Below, one piece after another: positions 23,759-32,069 of a DNA stretch of 64,000 nt (its first letter is position 1; each line of letters opens with the position of its first letter). The stretch lies in assembly GCA_900315935.1 (NCBI GenBank), contig ONBB01000008.1, forward strand, positions 39,443 through 103,442. The letters run 5' to 3'. The notes beneath the pieces are model-generated. The model was not told where the DNA came from and searched no databases. It saw nothing but the letters and a program-made list of their open reading frames with translations. Made by a program: the position numbers and the translations under genes. Source of the DNA: an uncultured Bacteroidales bacterium (GTDB taxonomy: Bacteria; Bacteroidota; Bacteroidia; Bacteroidales; P3).

Positions 23759-25585
23759 CTACCAGAGTTTCACTATCAGGCGGAACTCGTCGTCGTCCCA
23801 GTACTCACGGAACTCGGTGTCGACGGCGGCCTTGCGTTTGTACTCGTACTGGTCGTCGATCGAAGCCTTGAGGTTCTTGAGGCAGTTGGTCTTGTCGCCG
23901 AGGCGGGCGAAGCAGATGGCGCGAAGGTAGTTGACGTCGGCATTCTGGTCGAGGCAGCAGTCGAGGGTGCGGATGGCCATGCCGGTCTCGTCAGCCATGA
24001 GCTGGGCAAAGGCCAGGTTGTAGGTGCAGGGGTTCTGCTTGAGGCTCTTCTGGGCCTCCTCGTAGTTGCCGCGCTTGAGGTTGAGGATGGGTATATTGGC
24101 ATCGGCGTCGGAGCTGCCCTGGCGCTTGGCCTCCTCGAAGTAGTGCTTGGCCAGCGCGTAGTCCTTCTTGGCGAGGAAGAGCAGGCCGGTGTTGTTGAGG
24201 ATGTCGGGGTTGTGGGGGTTGAGGTCGCGGGCCACGTTGAGGTAGCGCTCGGCCTCGGCGATGGAGTCGAGGTAGAAGGCCACGGCGCCGGCGTTGTTCC
24301 AGGCGGCCCACTCCTGCGAGTGGTTCTCGGTGGCCCACTTGTAGTACTTGTATTTGGTGTCGTAGTTGTAGTTGATATAGGCGGCGTACATCAGCTCGTC
24401 GAACGAGAGCTTGGCGGGGTTGAGCGAGGCTTGCTTGGCCAGCTCGGGGTCGGTCAGGCGGGCTTCGCTGTAGTAGAGGGCAATCTGCGCACGGCGCAGG
24501 TTGGGGAATATCTCGGTGTTGAGCTCCTGGTAGGTCTCGGCCATGTTGCGTATCATCTGCTCGCGTTTGAGGACGTTCTGCTGGGTCTCGACGATGTTGA
24601 TGATGGCATGCTTGTCCTGTATCTCGGAGCCTTCGACCATGACGACGAAGTGCACCCAGTCCTCGCCCGCGGCGCGGCTGGTGATGATGAGCTTCTTGAG
24701 CTGCTGGTACTTGTAGTATTCCACGTCCTGGGGCTTGACCTTGGCGCGGCGGGCCATGGTCTCGAGCACCTCGTCGAGGACGCGGTTGAGCTGTGCGGTG
24801 GCCACGTCGGCGCGGTTCTTCGACACACCCACGTTGTTCGTCTCCTCACCCTCGGGCGAGGCCCAGCCGGTGATGCTGATTTGCTTGGGCAGACCCTGCT
24901 CGAGCATGATGCGCTTGAGCTGCTGGAGCGAGCCCTGGGCGTCGAACTTGCGGTTCATGAAGAAGTTCCAGTCGAGGTTCGACGTGCCGCCCTCGAAGTA
25001 GATGTCGGCGGTCTCGACGATGCCCTGGGTCTTGTTGTAGTTGATGGGGGCGATGGAGATGTTGCCCTTGATGTCGATCCACGACGAGGTGTTGTTCACG
25101 CCGTCGGAGATGAGCACGGGCCCGAACTCCACGCCGGCGTTGTCGCGCAGCACGTCGACGGCGAAGCGGGCGTCCTCGTTGGCCTTGGGGCCTTTGTAGC
25201 CCACGGGGTTGAGCACCAGGCGGCCGGTCTCCATGCCGGGCTTGAAGTCGAAGGCGTCCGTGTAGGTGAAACGGCCACCCTTGGCGTAGTCGATGATGGT
25301 GCCGTCGCCGGTAACGCTCTCACCTTTGAGGGTGAGCGGCGTGAGGGGTATCTCGCCCCCCTCCCAGGTGAACACGGGCTGCAGGAACACGGCGCAGTTT
25401 TTGTTGAAATATTTCTCGGGCACCTGGCCGGTGAAAGTAACCACCACCTTGTCGTCCATCGTTTCGACGGGCGAGGGCACAGCCTGGTAGCGCACCTTAT
25501 TGCTCTTGGATTTCATCTTGGAGAGGCCACTGCAGCCGGTGAGGAGCACCGAGACGAGGGTCAGCACGAAAAGTGTCTTTCTCAT
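23759..25585 (-). CDS. OmpA-like lipoprotein with TPR repeats
   Basis: 608 residues. Lipoprotein signal with lipobox LTGC (Cys18). The N-terminal half is strand-rich; an OmpA-like segment (ISITGWASPEGEETNN ... NRADVA, about 255-290) would bind peptidoglycan. The C-terminal half has tetratricopeptide repeats (around HNPDILNNTGLLFLAKKDYALAKHYFEEAK). Outer-membrane lipoprotein by inference. This architecture is common in Bacteroidales, but I cannot assign a specific role. First gene of the run to comF. Confidence 0.82.
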   Translation of the reverse strand: MRKTLFVLTLVSVLLTGCSGLSKMKSKSNKVRYQAVPSPVETMDDKVVVTFTGQVPEKYFNKNCAVFLQPVFTWEGGEIPLTPLTLKGESVTGDGTIIDYAKGGRFTYTDAFDFKPGMETGRLVLNPVGYKGPKANEDARFAVDVLRDNAGVEFGPVLISDGVNNTSSWIDIKGNISIAPINYNKTQGIVETADIYFEGGTSNLDWNFFMNRKFDAQGSLQQLKRIMLEQGLPKQISITGWASPEGEETNNVGVSKNRADVATAQLNRVLDEVLETMARRAKVKPQDVEYYKYQQLKKLIITSRAAGEDWVHFVVMVEGSEIQDKHAIINIVETQQNVLKREQMIRNMAETYQELNTEIFPNLRRAQIALYYSEARLTDPELAKQASLNPAKLSFDELMYAAYINYNYDTKYKYYKWATENHSQEWAAWNNAGAVAFYLDSIAEAERYLNVARDLNPHNPDILNNTGLLFLAKKDYALAKHYFEEAKRQGSSDADANIPILNLKRGNYEEAQKSLKQNPCTYNLAFAQLMADETGMAIRTLDCCLDQNADVNYLRAICFARLGDKTNCLKNLKASIDDQYEYKRKAAVDTEFREYWDDDEFRLIVKLW

Positions 25586-25664
25586 TTTGGAGTGTGTTAT
25601 TTTATTATATGCTTGTTTGTCAATCCATTATACCACCTGCCGCCCTGGCGGCACGGGGGCTGTT

Positions 25665-25679
25665 TAACTTGCAAATATA
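25665..25679 (-). promoter_or_regulatory. Promoter of OmpA/TPR-pssA-queA-comF run
   Basis: -7 TATATTTG on minus (25672-25679), leader about 80 nt. Confidence 0.6.
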
Positions 25680-25739
25680 CAAATAATTTTCAATATAAAA
25701 ATAAAAAACTTCACGCCCCCCACTCCGCCACCCCTCCCC

Positions 25740-25882
25740 GACCCCATCGGAAGCCCTGCCCGAGGGGGTGCGAAAACTGAAAAATTTCCGAAAAAACCGC
25801 CGGGTTCCGCTGCCACACAACTGCCTGACAGCCAGCGGATTGCAGGCTATAGGTTTTGCCTCTCTTCGTACTCTCTAGAGGG
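25740..25882 (-). repeat. Dispersed intergenic element, copy E
   Basis: Minus strand ACGAAGAGAGGCAAAACCTATAGCC (25842-25870 region), closely matching copy D at 36.4 kb, followed by a GC-rich stretch and TTTTTTCGG. Confidence 0.6.
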
Positions 25883-25905
25883 ACGCGTACAATATTCTTC
25901 TGGGG

Positions 25906-26047
25906 TCGGCGTTATACTTTTATATCGGCGAAGTTTTTATTTTAGGTCGGCGAATTTCATATTTTGGTCGGCGAATTTTACGAATTATGCGAATTAATAT
26001 AACTCGCCGTAAATCAAAAATTCGCATAATTCGCATAATTCGCCGAC
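25906..26047. repeat. 29-nt inverted repeat and TCGGCGAA direct repeats before DUF6266 gene 1
   Basis: Left arm 25967-25995 and right arm 26019-26047 match at 27 of 29 positions with a 23-nt loop. The right arm is built of a 9-nt period (TTCGCATAA twice, then TTCGCCGAC). Three further TCGGCG copies lie at 25908, 25925 and 25948. Confidence 0.8.
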
Positions 26048-26069
26048 AGAAAAAAAAATAAGCAGTAAG

Positions 26070-26900
26070 ATGGCGAAGTTGGACATAGGCATACTTGGCG
26101 GCTTCAGCGGCCGCGTGGGCACCGTGGTGGGGTATCACCGGCACGGGGCCTGGTTCGTGCGTGCCTACCAGCCACATATAAACGACAGGAAATCAGCGGC
26201 GCAGCTGGAGCAGCGGTCGAGATTCAAGGCGATGATACAGTTCGCCTCGCCGGCCACGCCGGTGCTGCGCGTAGGGCTGCGGCAGGTGGCCGCCGACTGG
26301 CAGATTACCGAGGGGAATGCCTTCCTGAAAATCAACAAGGAGTGTTTTCCTAGAGAATCTAGAAATTCTAGAAATACTAGAGAATCTAGAAATTCTAGAA
26401 ATTCTAGAGCCATTGACTATCCCAGCCTGCAGTTCTCGCGGGGTTCGCTGGCAGCGCCTGCGGCGCTGCAATACACTGTGGACGAGAGCGGTGTGCTCAC
26501 CGTCCGCTGGTGCGCCGAGGGCGGAAGCCTCACCGACCGCGTACACATCTATATCTACTGCCCCGCCGCACAGACGGGCATCGTCCTGGAGGGCGAGCGC
26601 GCGCAGCGCCACCTCCGTGCCCTGCTGCCCGAAGGCTTCGCCGCCACCGACCTGCACCTCTGGGCCTTCGCCTCGAACGCCCGAGGCGAGGTCTCGCCGA
26701 CTGCCTATGCCGCCAAGGCAGAAAACCCTAGCGACACTGGAAGTGGCTGTTTGTCAGCAGTTAGTGATACACCTAGCGAAACAGCAGGTAGCGAGGCACA
26801 CGCCGCTTGTACTGCCGATAGTCCTCACCATAGGTGCGCAGGCAGTACTGCTCCTCGCCGAGGATGGTGCCGTGCATGGCCCAACAGTAGGGAACCATGA
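26070..26900 (+). CDS. DUF6266 family protein, first copy
   Basis: The N-terminal about 95 residues match DUF6266 (MAKLDIGILGGFSGRVGTVVGY; then a conserved EGNAFLKINKECF block). Function unknown. After CF the frame has a repeat-encoded segment RESRNSRNTRESRNSRN (9-nt units, DNA 26349-26409) before family-like sequence resumes at IDYPSLQFSRGSL. The last about 60 codons (after residue 225) have no family character and overlap an opposing methyltransferase stub, so the true 3' end may have been lost or shifted. The second copy lies at 63551. Confidence 0.7.
   Translation: MAKLDIGILGGFSGRVGTVVGYHRHGAWFVRAYQPHINDRKSAAQLEQRSRFKAMIQFASPATPVLRVGLRQVAADWQITEGNAFLKINKECFPRESRNSRNTRESRNSRNSRAIDYPSLQFSRGSLAAPAALQYTVDESGVLTVRWCAEGGSLTDRVHIYIYCPAAQTGIVLEGERAQRHLRALLPEGFAATDLHLWAFASNARGEVSPTAYAAKAENPSDTGSGCLSAVSDTPSETAGSEAHAACTADSPHHRCAGSTAPRRGWCRAWPNSREP
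26349..26409. repeat. In-frame 9-nt repeat TCTAGAAAT in DUF6266 gene 1
   Basis: Seven degenerate 9-nt units of TCTAGAAAT/TCTAGAGAA encode SRN/TRE triplets. Confidence 0.85.
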
Positions 26901-26961
26901 GCAACAGAAGCCAGAGCGAGGCGGTAGCGATGATGATGCCCAGCATGGCCAGGGAGAATAC
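26773..26961 (-). pseudogene. C-terminal stub of an isoprenylcysteine-methyltransferase-like protein
   Basis: 62 codons ending EEQYCLRTYGEDYRQYKRRV and PRYLLFR, the typical end of ICMT/PEMT-type membrane methyltransferases, preceded by one hydrophobic helix (IIIATASLWLLLLMVPYCW). It is in the same frame as the upstream ATC-hydrolase gene, separated by two consecutive TAA codons. The N-terminal two thirds are missing, so it is read as a deletion remnant. An internal ATG (MLGIII) could start a short product. Confidence 0.55.
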
Positions 26962-26964
26962 TTA

Positions 26965-27561
26965 TTATATCTTCTCGAAACGGAAGTCGCAGCAGCGGTC
27001 GCCGCGGCAGAGGGTGCCGGTGCGGGTGAAGCGGATGCCGGGCAGCGTGGAGTAGAGGTAGTCGTCGATGCGGCAGAAGCAGGGTCCCAGCTCGGGCACA
27101 CCGTGGCGGGCGAAGAGGGTGGCGAAGATGCACTGCGTGGTGTCGAAGGCGCAGACGCCGGGGCCCAGGTCCAGCACCTCGCTCTGCCAGCCGTGGCCGT
27201 TGCCTTTCATCATCATCTTGGGAATCAGCTTGCGCAGCAGCGGGAAGATGCCCGGCACCCTGGCCATGCGCTGGAACATGCGCAGTCGCGGCACGAGGAA
27301 CTGCTCCATCGTGGCCACAATCTCGCGTTGCGACGCCTCGGGACTCACGCCGCGGGCGAGGTCGTACTCATAGACGGCCAGCGCCGCGAAGAGGTTGCAG
27401 AGGTGGGGGTGGCTGATGGGGTGGCAGAGGTCGGCGTCCTCCACTATCAACTCGCCGATGCGACGCTCCACGGCAGCGCGCTTCTCCTGCGGACAACGCT
27501 CGAAGTAATGCCGGAAACGACTGGCTTTCATCATCTTGGCGATACAAAAAGGTTTTCTCAT
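26965..27561 (-). CDS. L-2-amino-thiazoline-4-carboxylic acid hydrolase-like protein
   Basis: 198 residues of the ATC-hydrolase (PF14196) family, which opens the thiazoline ring in a cysteine route in Pseudomonas; in most hosts the substrate is unknown. The C-terminal signature is clear: FTRTGTLCRGDRCCDFRFEKI. Start placed at MRKPFC (27561), 12 nt inside the transcript predicted from the -7 box; the earlier ATG falls in the promoter. A methyltransferase stub follows in frame. Confidence 0.75.
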   Translation of the reverse strand: MRKPFCIAKMMKASRFRHYFERCPQEKRAAVERRIGELIVEDADLCHPISHPHLCNLFAALAVYEYDLARGVSPEASQREIVATMEQFLVPRLRMFQRMARVPGIFPLLRKLIPKMMMKGNGHGWQSEVLDLGPGVCAFDTTQCIFATLFARHGVPELGPCFCRIDDYLYSTLPGIRFTRTGTLCRGDRCCDFRFEKI

Positions 27562-27573
27562 CGTAAGCAGTTT

Positions 27574-27587
27574 TGTTTGCAAAAATA
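27574..27587 (-). promoter_or_regulatory. Promoter of ATC-hydrolase gene
   Basis: -7 TATTTTTG on minus at 27580-27587; short leader. Confidence 0.55.
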
Positions 27588-27642
27588 CGACGGAAAACCC
27601 GCGCCGGCAATCGCCATTAGTGGTGATTTAGCCGATGGGGAG

Positions 27643-30414
27643 CTACATGGCGCTGTCGCAGAAGCCTTTGGCCGGGCAGTACTTGCAGGCGTTGCGCGAG
27701 GGAGTGGGAGCGAAGTCGATGGCGGGGTTCATCAGCTCGTCCACCTTGTCGCGCAGCATCTGCTCGAAGCGGCCGAGGCGGTCGAGGGTGATGAGGGTGT
27801 CGCCGTCCCAGCGCGCCAGGCGCACGTCGGAGCGTAGGTTGCGCAGGGGGTAGATGCCAGAGGTGAGCGAGAGGTTATCGGCGGGGTGCGCCTTGGTGTA
27901 GAGCAGGGCGTACCACATCAGCTGCAGCCACTTGCCGGGCATGGGGTCGGCGTAGGTGATTTCCTTGTCGTCGAGGCTGCCGGTCTTGTAGTCGATGATG
28001 CGCAGCGTGCCGTCGAGGATGTCCACACGGTCCACGGTGCCCTTGATAAACACCTGCTGCCCGCCGGGTGCCGTGGCGATGGGATAGGGCTCGATTTCCT
28101 CCTCGGTGGCCACGACCTGCAGCGCATGCCCCTCTCGCAACAGCGACAATTCGTTCTCCAACAGATGCCTGAGCTGGCTCTCGGCGACCGAATGGAGGAA
28201 ACTGTTGCGCCCTTCCGACGAGCGGCCGTGAGAGTAGAGGCTGTCGAACTCCTCCTGCAACACCTGCGGCAGCCGGTCGAGGGCCTGCCGGAGAACCTCC
28301 TCGCGCAAAGGCTGTCCCAAATGGGGTTCATAGATGTGTTCCAGAACGTTGTGCACGGCACTGCCCAATTCGGCGCTGTCGAGTTCCTCCTCGAGGGTGC
28401 GGCGCTCGTCTATTTTCAGCACCTTGGAGAAGTAGTATTTCAACGGGCACTCGATGTAACTGGCAAAACTGGTGGGCGAAAGTCCGCGGGCGGCCATGTC
28501 ATCCATGCGCCGCAGCACAGCGTCGGTCTTGACGCCAAGGGCGGGCATGGTTCCAGCGGTGAGGGATGTGTCGGCACTGACCGCGTGGTACTTGACCTTG
28601 ATATTTGGATAGAGGCGCGCCAGTTCGCCTTCCACCTGGCGCAGGAAACGGCTCGGCTCGCCCTTGCCCATGCCGTCGCTCTCCGAGCTGTAGAGCAGCC
28701 ACACCTTCTCGGCGCGCTGCAGCAGGTGGTAGAAGTTGTAGGCGTAGACCGAGTCTTTTTCATAGTAGGTGGGCAGGCCGTAATGCACCTTGAGGTGCTG
28801 GGGCACCAGCGTGTTGCCGCTGCGTCCGCCGGGGACAACGCCCTCGTTGGCCGAAAGCAGGACGACGTGGCGGAAGTCAAGGTTGCGCGTCTCGAGCATG
28901 CCCAATATCTGCAGCCCCGACATGGGTTCGCCGATGAGGGCTATCTGGTGGCGGCGGGCGATGCGGGTGTAGACCTTTTCCAGGGTATCGATATTGTCGA
29001 CGAAGGGATAGGCGGCCAGGAGTGTGTCCAGGTTGGAGAGCACCTCGTTGAGGCTGCCGAGGGCCTGACGCTCCTTGGCGGCATTCTCCAACAGGGGGCT
29101 GGCGGCAACGAGCGCGGCCAGCTCGTGCAGCAGGGTGACGCAGCAGCGGGGCGCCGGACGGTCGTCGGGCAGCAGGAAATGGAGCGTCGGCGGCAGCAGC
29201 GAGGCCAGATCGGCGCAGCGGCAACGGATGATGCTGTCGGCATGCAGAAGCCGTTCGGCCTTGCGGTGCAGGTCGGGCACACAGGCCAGGCCGGCGATGT
29301 AGCGGTCGGCCAACAGGTTGAGCACATCGGTATGGTAATAGCCGCGAGCCGTCTGCTGGCGATAGAGCGCAAAGAGTTTGAGCACCAGCGCGTGCACCAT
29401 GCTGTCGGCATAGGCATAGCCCATGGAGATATTCACCTTGCCCGCCTCCACCTCGTCGGGCAGGGCATTGAGTACGGGCATCAGCAGGCTCTCGTCGGCC
29501 AGCACTACGGCCGCGTCCTCGAAGCGCGACGACTGAGGGGCGAGCATAGAGGACAGCAGCTGGCCGGTGAATTTACATTGCAGGATATTCTCGGGACACT
29601 CGACAATATGCACCTCGCGGTCGCCCTCTGCGAAAAGCGAACGGCCATGGGGCTGCAGTTCGGGGAACTCCGCCACATGCTTGCGCAGGAAGAGGCCGGC
29701 CTCCTGGTCGGGGGCGAGGTAGTAGGGGTCGTAGTCGGTCAGCAGGTGCCCCTTGCCGAGGCGACAGTAATGGGCGATGATGCGGTGCTCGCACTCGCTC
29801 ATGGCGTTGAAGCCCACAAAATAGACCGCCTGCCACGGACAGGGCTCGGCCAAGGTCTCGATGTGCTCGGCCACATGGCGATAGGCCATGCCGCCATACG
29901 CCTTGCCCTGGGCCAGCAGGCGCTCGCGAAGCATGGTATAATACTGATAAAGAGAGCGATAGAAATCAAGATAATCCTGCTGGAAGGGGCTGAGGGCCGA
30001 GCCGTCGACCTGCCATTCGCCAAGCGCCTTTTCATCGTGGATATGAGAAAAAAGGCGGCGGGCGTCGACCATATACTGGTCAATCTCCGAGAAGTCGCCC
30101 ACCATCAGGTCGCCGAAGGAGATAAAGTCCTCGAAGGTGCGGTACTTGCGCTCCGGCCCGCCGAGCTGGACATGGATATCGTAGAGTTCGAAGAGGAGGA
30201 ACTCGCTGGGCACCACCTCGAGGTCGCCCAGGTCGGCCACCAGCTCGTCGACCGTCTTCAGCGTGGGTAGGAAGATGGGGCGCCCCATACGCTTGAACTG
30301 ATTGAGGAAGAAGCGTTTGGAGCGGTTATTGTTGAACACCACAAGCACGCGGTCGGTGTCGTGGGGATACTCGTCGGCTATGCGTTGGGCTACTTGTTGC
30401 AGGAAGGGTACCAT
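27643..30414 (-). CDS. AddB-like PD-(D/E)XK nuclease family protein
   Basis: 923 residues. The N-terminal region resembles an inactivated helicase core, and the C-terminus is a RecB-type nuclease: GTVDRVDILDGTLRIIDYKTG carries the Asp and DYK catalytic residues. Cysteines in ECPLKYYF and in the final CKYCPAKGFC fit the iron-sulfur cluster of AddB. Role by family: double-strand-break resection with an AddA helicase-nuclease, whose gene is not in the window. The start overlaps the preceding nucleotidyltransferase gene by 25 nt. Confidence 0.82.
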   Translation of the reverse strand: MVPFLQQVAQRIADEYPHDTDRVLVVFNNNRSKRFFLNQFKRMGRPIFLPTLKTVDELVADLGDLEVVPSEFLLFELYDIHVQLGGPERKYRTFEDFISFGDLMVGDFSEIDQYMVDARRLFSHIHDEKALGEWQVDGSALSPFQQDYLDFYRSLYQYYTMLRERLLAQGKAYGGMAYRHVAEHIETLAEPCPWQAVYFVGFNAMSECEHRIIAHYCRLGKGHLLTDYDPYYLAPDQEAGLFLRKHVAEFPELQPHGRSLFAEGDREVHIVECPENILQCKFTGQLLSSMLAPQSSRFEDAAVVLADESLLMPVLNALPDEVEAGKVNISMGYAYADSMVHALVLKLFALYRQQTARGYYHTDVLNLLADRYIAGLACVPDLHRKAERLLHADSIIRCRCADLASLLPPTLHFLLPDDRPAPRCCVTLLHELAALVAASPLLENAAKERQALGSLNEVLSNLDTLLAAYPFVDNIDTLEKVYTRIARRHQIALIGEPMSGLQILGMLETRNLDFRHVVLLSANEGVVPGGRSGNTLVPQHLKVHYGLPTYYEKDSVYAYNFYHLLQRAEKVWLLYSSESDGMGKGEPSRFLRQVEGELARLYPNIKVKYHAVSADTSLTAGTMPALGVKTDAVLRRMDDMAARGLSPTSFASYIECPLKYYFSKVLKIDERRTLEEELDSAELGSAVHNVLEHIYEPHLGQPLREEVLRQALDRLPQVLQEEFDSLYSHGRSSEGRNSFLHSVAESQLRHLLENELSLLREGHALQVVATEEEIEPYPIATAPGGQQVFIKGTVDRVDILDGTLRIIDYKTGSLDDKEITYADPMPGKWLQLMWYALLYTKAHPADNLSLTSGIYPLRNLRSDVRLARWDGDTLITLDRLGRFEQMLRDKVDELMNPAIDFAPTPSRNACKYCPAKGFCDSAM

Positions 30415-31097
30415 TGTTGTGCTTTTTCAAGGGTTTCGGGACGGCCCACGTCGAGCCACTGGTCGGCCGGGTGGACAAAACTGCGCACGGGGTGGGATGA
30501 CGCGAGCTCTATATACATATCTATTATGGAATATGGATGATCGGCCACGGGCAGCAGGGGCAGCAGCGCCGGACTGACAAGGGCGATACCGCTGAAAGCC
30601 AGCGCACTGGAGTTCTGATTCATTTGAGTGCTCCCGGTGCGCCCCAAGAGGCTCCCGTCCGGCCCGAAATCCAGCAGACGCTTGGTGTCGCGCCGACTGC
30701 AGCAGAGGGTGGCCAGGTTGCGTTGCGATGCGTGCTGCCCGAGGAGCGCGGAAAGGTCGATAGTGGAGAGGACATCCACATTGTGGATTAAGATATCGTC
30801 GCGTCCACTGAAGTGGGGTTCGGCATGCTTGAGGGCGCCGCCGGTGTCGAGCAGCAGGGCGCGCTCGTCGCTGATGCTGACAGGGCAGGGCCATGCATGC
30901 GAGGCGAGGTACTCCTCCACCATGTCGGCAAAATGGTGGACATTGACCACGATACGGGAGGCACCCGCCGAGGCCAGCCGTCGGATGGCCAGCGCCAGCA
31001 ACGGCTCGCCGCCCACCTCGACAAGGGCCTTCGGGCGGTCGTCGGTCAGCGGCCGCAACCGCGTGCCCAATCCAGCTGCAAGTATGAATCCTTCCAT
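30390..31097 (-). CDS. Sugar-phosphate nucleotidyltransferase (MurU/HddC-like)
   Basis: 235 residues, one Rossmann-like nucleotidyltransferase domain with AAGLGTRLRPLTDDRPKALVEV, then NVHH and HNVDVLS (metal-binding Asp). This group activates sugar-1-phosphates; MurU-type enzymes act in muramic acid recycling, but the substrate cannot be decided here. The start at MEGFILAAG (31097) is 6 nt downstream of a near-consensus CAATAAA-N13-CGTTG element. Confidence 0.85.
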   Translation of the reverse strand: MEGFILAAGLGTRLRPLTDDRPKALVEVGGEPLLALAIRRLASAGASRIVVNVHHFADMVEEYLASHAWPCPVSISDERALLLDTGGALKHAEPHFSGRDDILIHNVDVLSTIDLSALLGQHASQRNLATLCCSRRDTKRLLDFGPDGSLLGRTGSTQMNQNSSALAFSGIALVSPALLPLLPVADHPYSIIDMYIELASSHPVRSFVHPADQWLDVGRPETLEKAQQWYPSCNK

Positions 31098-31105
31098 GCC
31101 ACATA

Positions 31106-31130
31106 CAACGTCAAAACAGCCCATTTATTG
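31106..31130 (-). promoter_or_regulatory. CAATAAA-N13-CGTTG element before nucleotidyltransferase gene
   Basis: Minus strand; first half exact, last base G instead of A; very close to the start codon at 31097. Confidence 0.5.
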
Positions 31131-31194
31131 CAACGTCGCATAGATATTTTGTATTTCCGAGGAGACTCTTTTTGAGGGGATGCGGAAAAATAAA

Positions 31195-31226
31195 TTTGGC
31201 AGTTTCGGAAAAAAGTTGTACTTTTG
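31195..31226 (+). promoter_or_regulatory. Promoter of zapB-like/zapA/6S/rny unit
   Basis: -33 TTTG 31195-31198, -7 TACTTTTG 31219-31226; resembles the tRNA promoters, with CACCGC following. Confidence 0.8.
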
Positions 31227-31262
31227 CACCGCTTTTTATAGTGTAAACGACAGAAAAACGGT

Positions 31263-31556
31263 ATGTTCGATTTCGAAACATCAGTAACCAGCATAGAGCT
31301 GAAAACAAGACAGTTGGCAGACGAGGTAGCACGCCTGCGACGTCAAGTGTCGGAAGCCGACGACCGCTGCCACGCACTGGAAGAAGCACTGAAAGACAAA
31401 GAAATATTAATAAATAACCTTAAAGAAGAGAACAAATTAGTCAAACTAGGGAACAGGTTGAGCGAGAAAGGCGAAACAGCTGAACTGAAACTCAAAATCA
31501 ATCAGATGATACGCGCCATAGACAAGAGTCTGGAAACCCTGCAAAAGACAGAATAA
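31263..31556 (+). CDS. Small coiled-coil protein, ZapB-like
   Basis: 97 residues, almost entirely heptad-repeat coiled coil (ELKTRQLADEVARLRRQV ... LINNLKEENKLVKLGN). Its place two bases before zapA suggests a cell-division role like ZapB; sequence alone cannot prove this because coiled coils are generic. Confidence 0.65.
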   Translation: MFDFETSVTSIELKTRQLADEVARLRRQVSEADDRCHALEEALKDKEILINNLKEENKLVKLGNRLSEKGETAELKLKINQMIRAIDKSLETLQKTE

Positions 31557-31558
31557 CG

Positions 31559-31864
31559 ATGGAAACGGTATCGGCATCGGTCAACATATTGGGACGCACC
31601 TACAAGCTTCGCGTGGCCGCGGAGGACGAGGAAGCATTGCGCAAGGCCGCGGAAGCCATCTCGGTGCAGGCCAAGAGCTACGGCCAGATGTACGCCTACA
31701 ACGACCATCAGGACCTTCTGGCTATGGTGGCACTGACACAGATAACACAACTGACGAAGATACAAGACTCGCTGCGATTCAAGGACACCGACCTCGCGCA
31801 GCGGCTCAATACCATCGACAGCATCATGGAACAAATCCTGCATCCGACCCAAAACAGTTTGTAA
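31559..31864 (+). CDS. zapA: Cell division protein ZapA
   Basis: Stabilises the FtsZ ring; 101 residues, normal length. N-terminal SVNILGRTYKLRV is typical, followed by a long helix with RKAAEAISVQAKSY and LLAMVALTQITQL. Co-transcribed with the coiled-coil gene. Its last 10 codons overlap the 5' arm of a probable 6S RNA. Confidence 0.88.
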   Translation: METVSASVNILGRTYKLRVAAEDEEALRKAAEAISVQAKSYGQMYAYNDHQDLLAMVALTQITQLTKIQDSLRFKDTDLAQRLNTIDSIMEQILHPTQNSL

Positions 31865-31994
31865 ACTCAACACCATTTACGAACCGAGTCGGCTCAGGGG
31901 TGGGTAGGTTGTATGGCTGATACACCCGGCGCTCAAATCCTAACAGTCTCGAGTTTACCATAACTCCCGGCGGAAATAACAGGATGCAGGATTT
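31833..31994 (+). ncRNA. ssrS: Probable 6S RNA
   Basis: A perfect 13-bp stem (31833-31845 with 31982-31994) encloses two unpaired stretches and an inner 8-bp stem (31861-31868 with 31951-31958) that leads to further hairpins including GGGTG/CACCC. A closing stem, a large central bubble and a long terminal arm are the layout of 6S RNA, and the position after zapA is where ssrS sits in many bacteria. 6S RNA binds the housekeeping RNA polymerase and dampens it in stationary phase. The call rests on structure and synteny, not on a sequence match; the 5' arm lies within zapA. Confidence 0.6.
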
Positions 31995-32069
31995 ACTCTT
32001 CAAGCTCTGTGTTTCGCACACACCCTCGCACCAACCACGTCCCCACAACAACAACACATCAACACACAC

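Noticed and set aside
26965-27561. Frame extension of the ATC-hydrolase start to 27582
   Set aside because: That ATG falls within the -7 box TATTTTTG.
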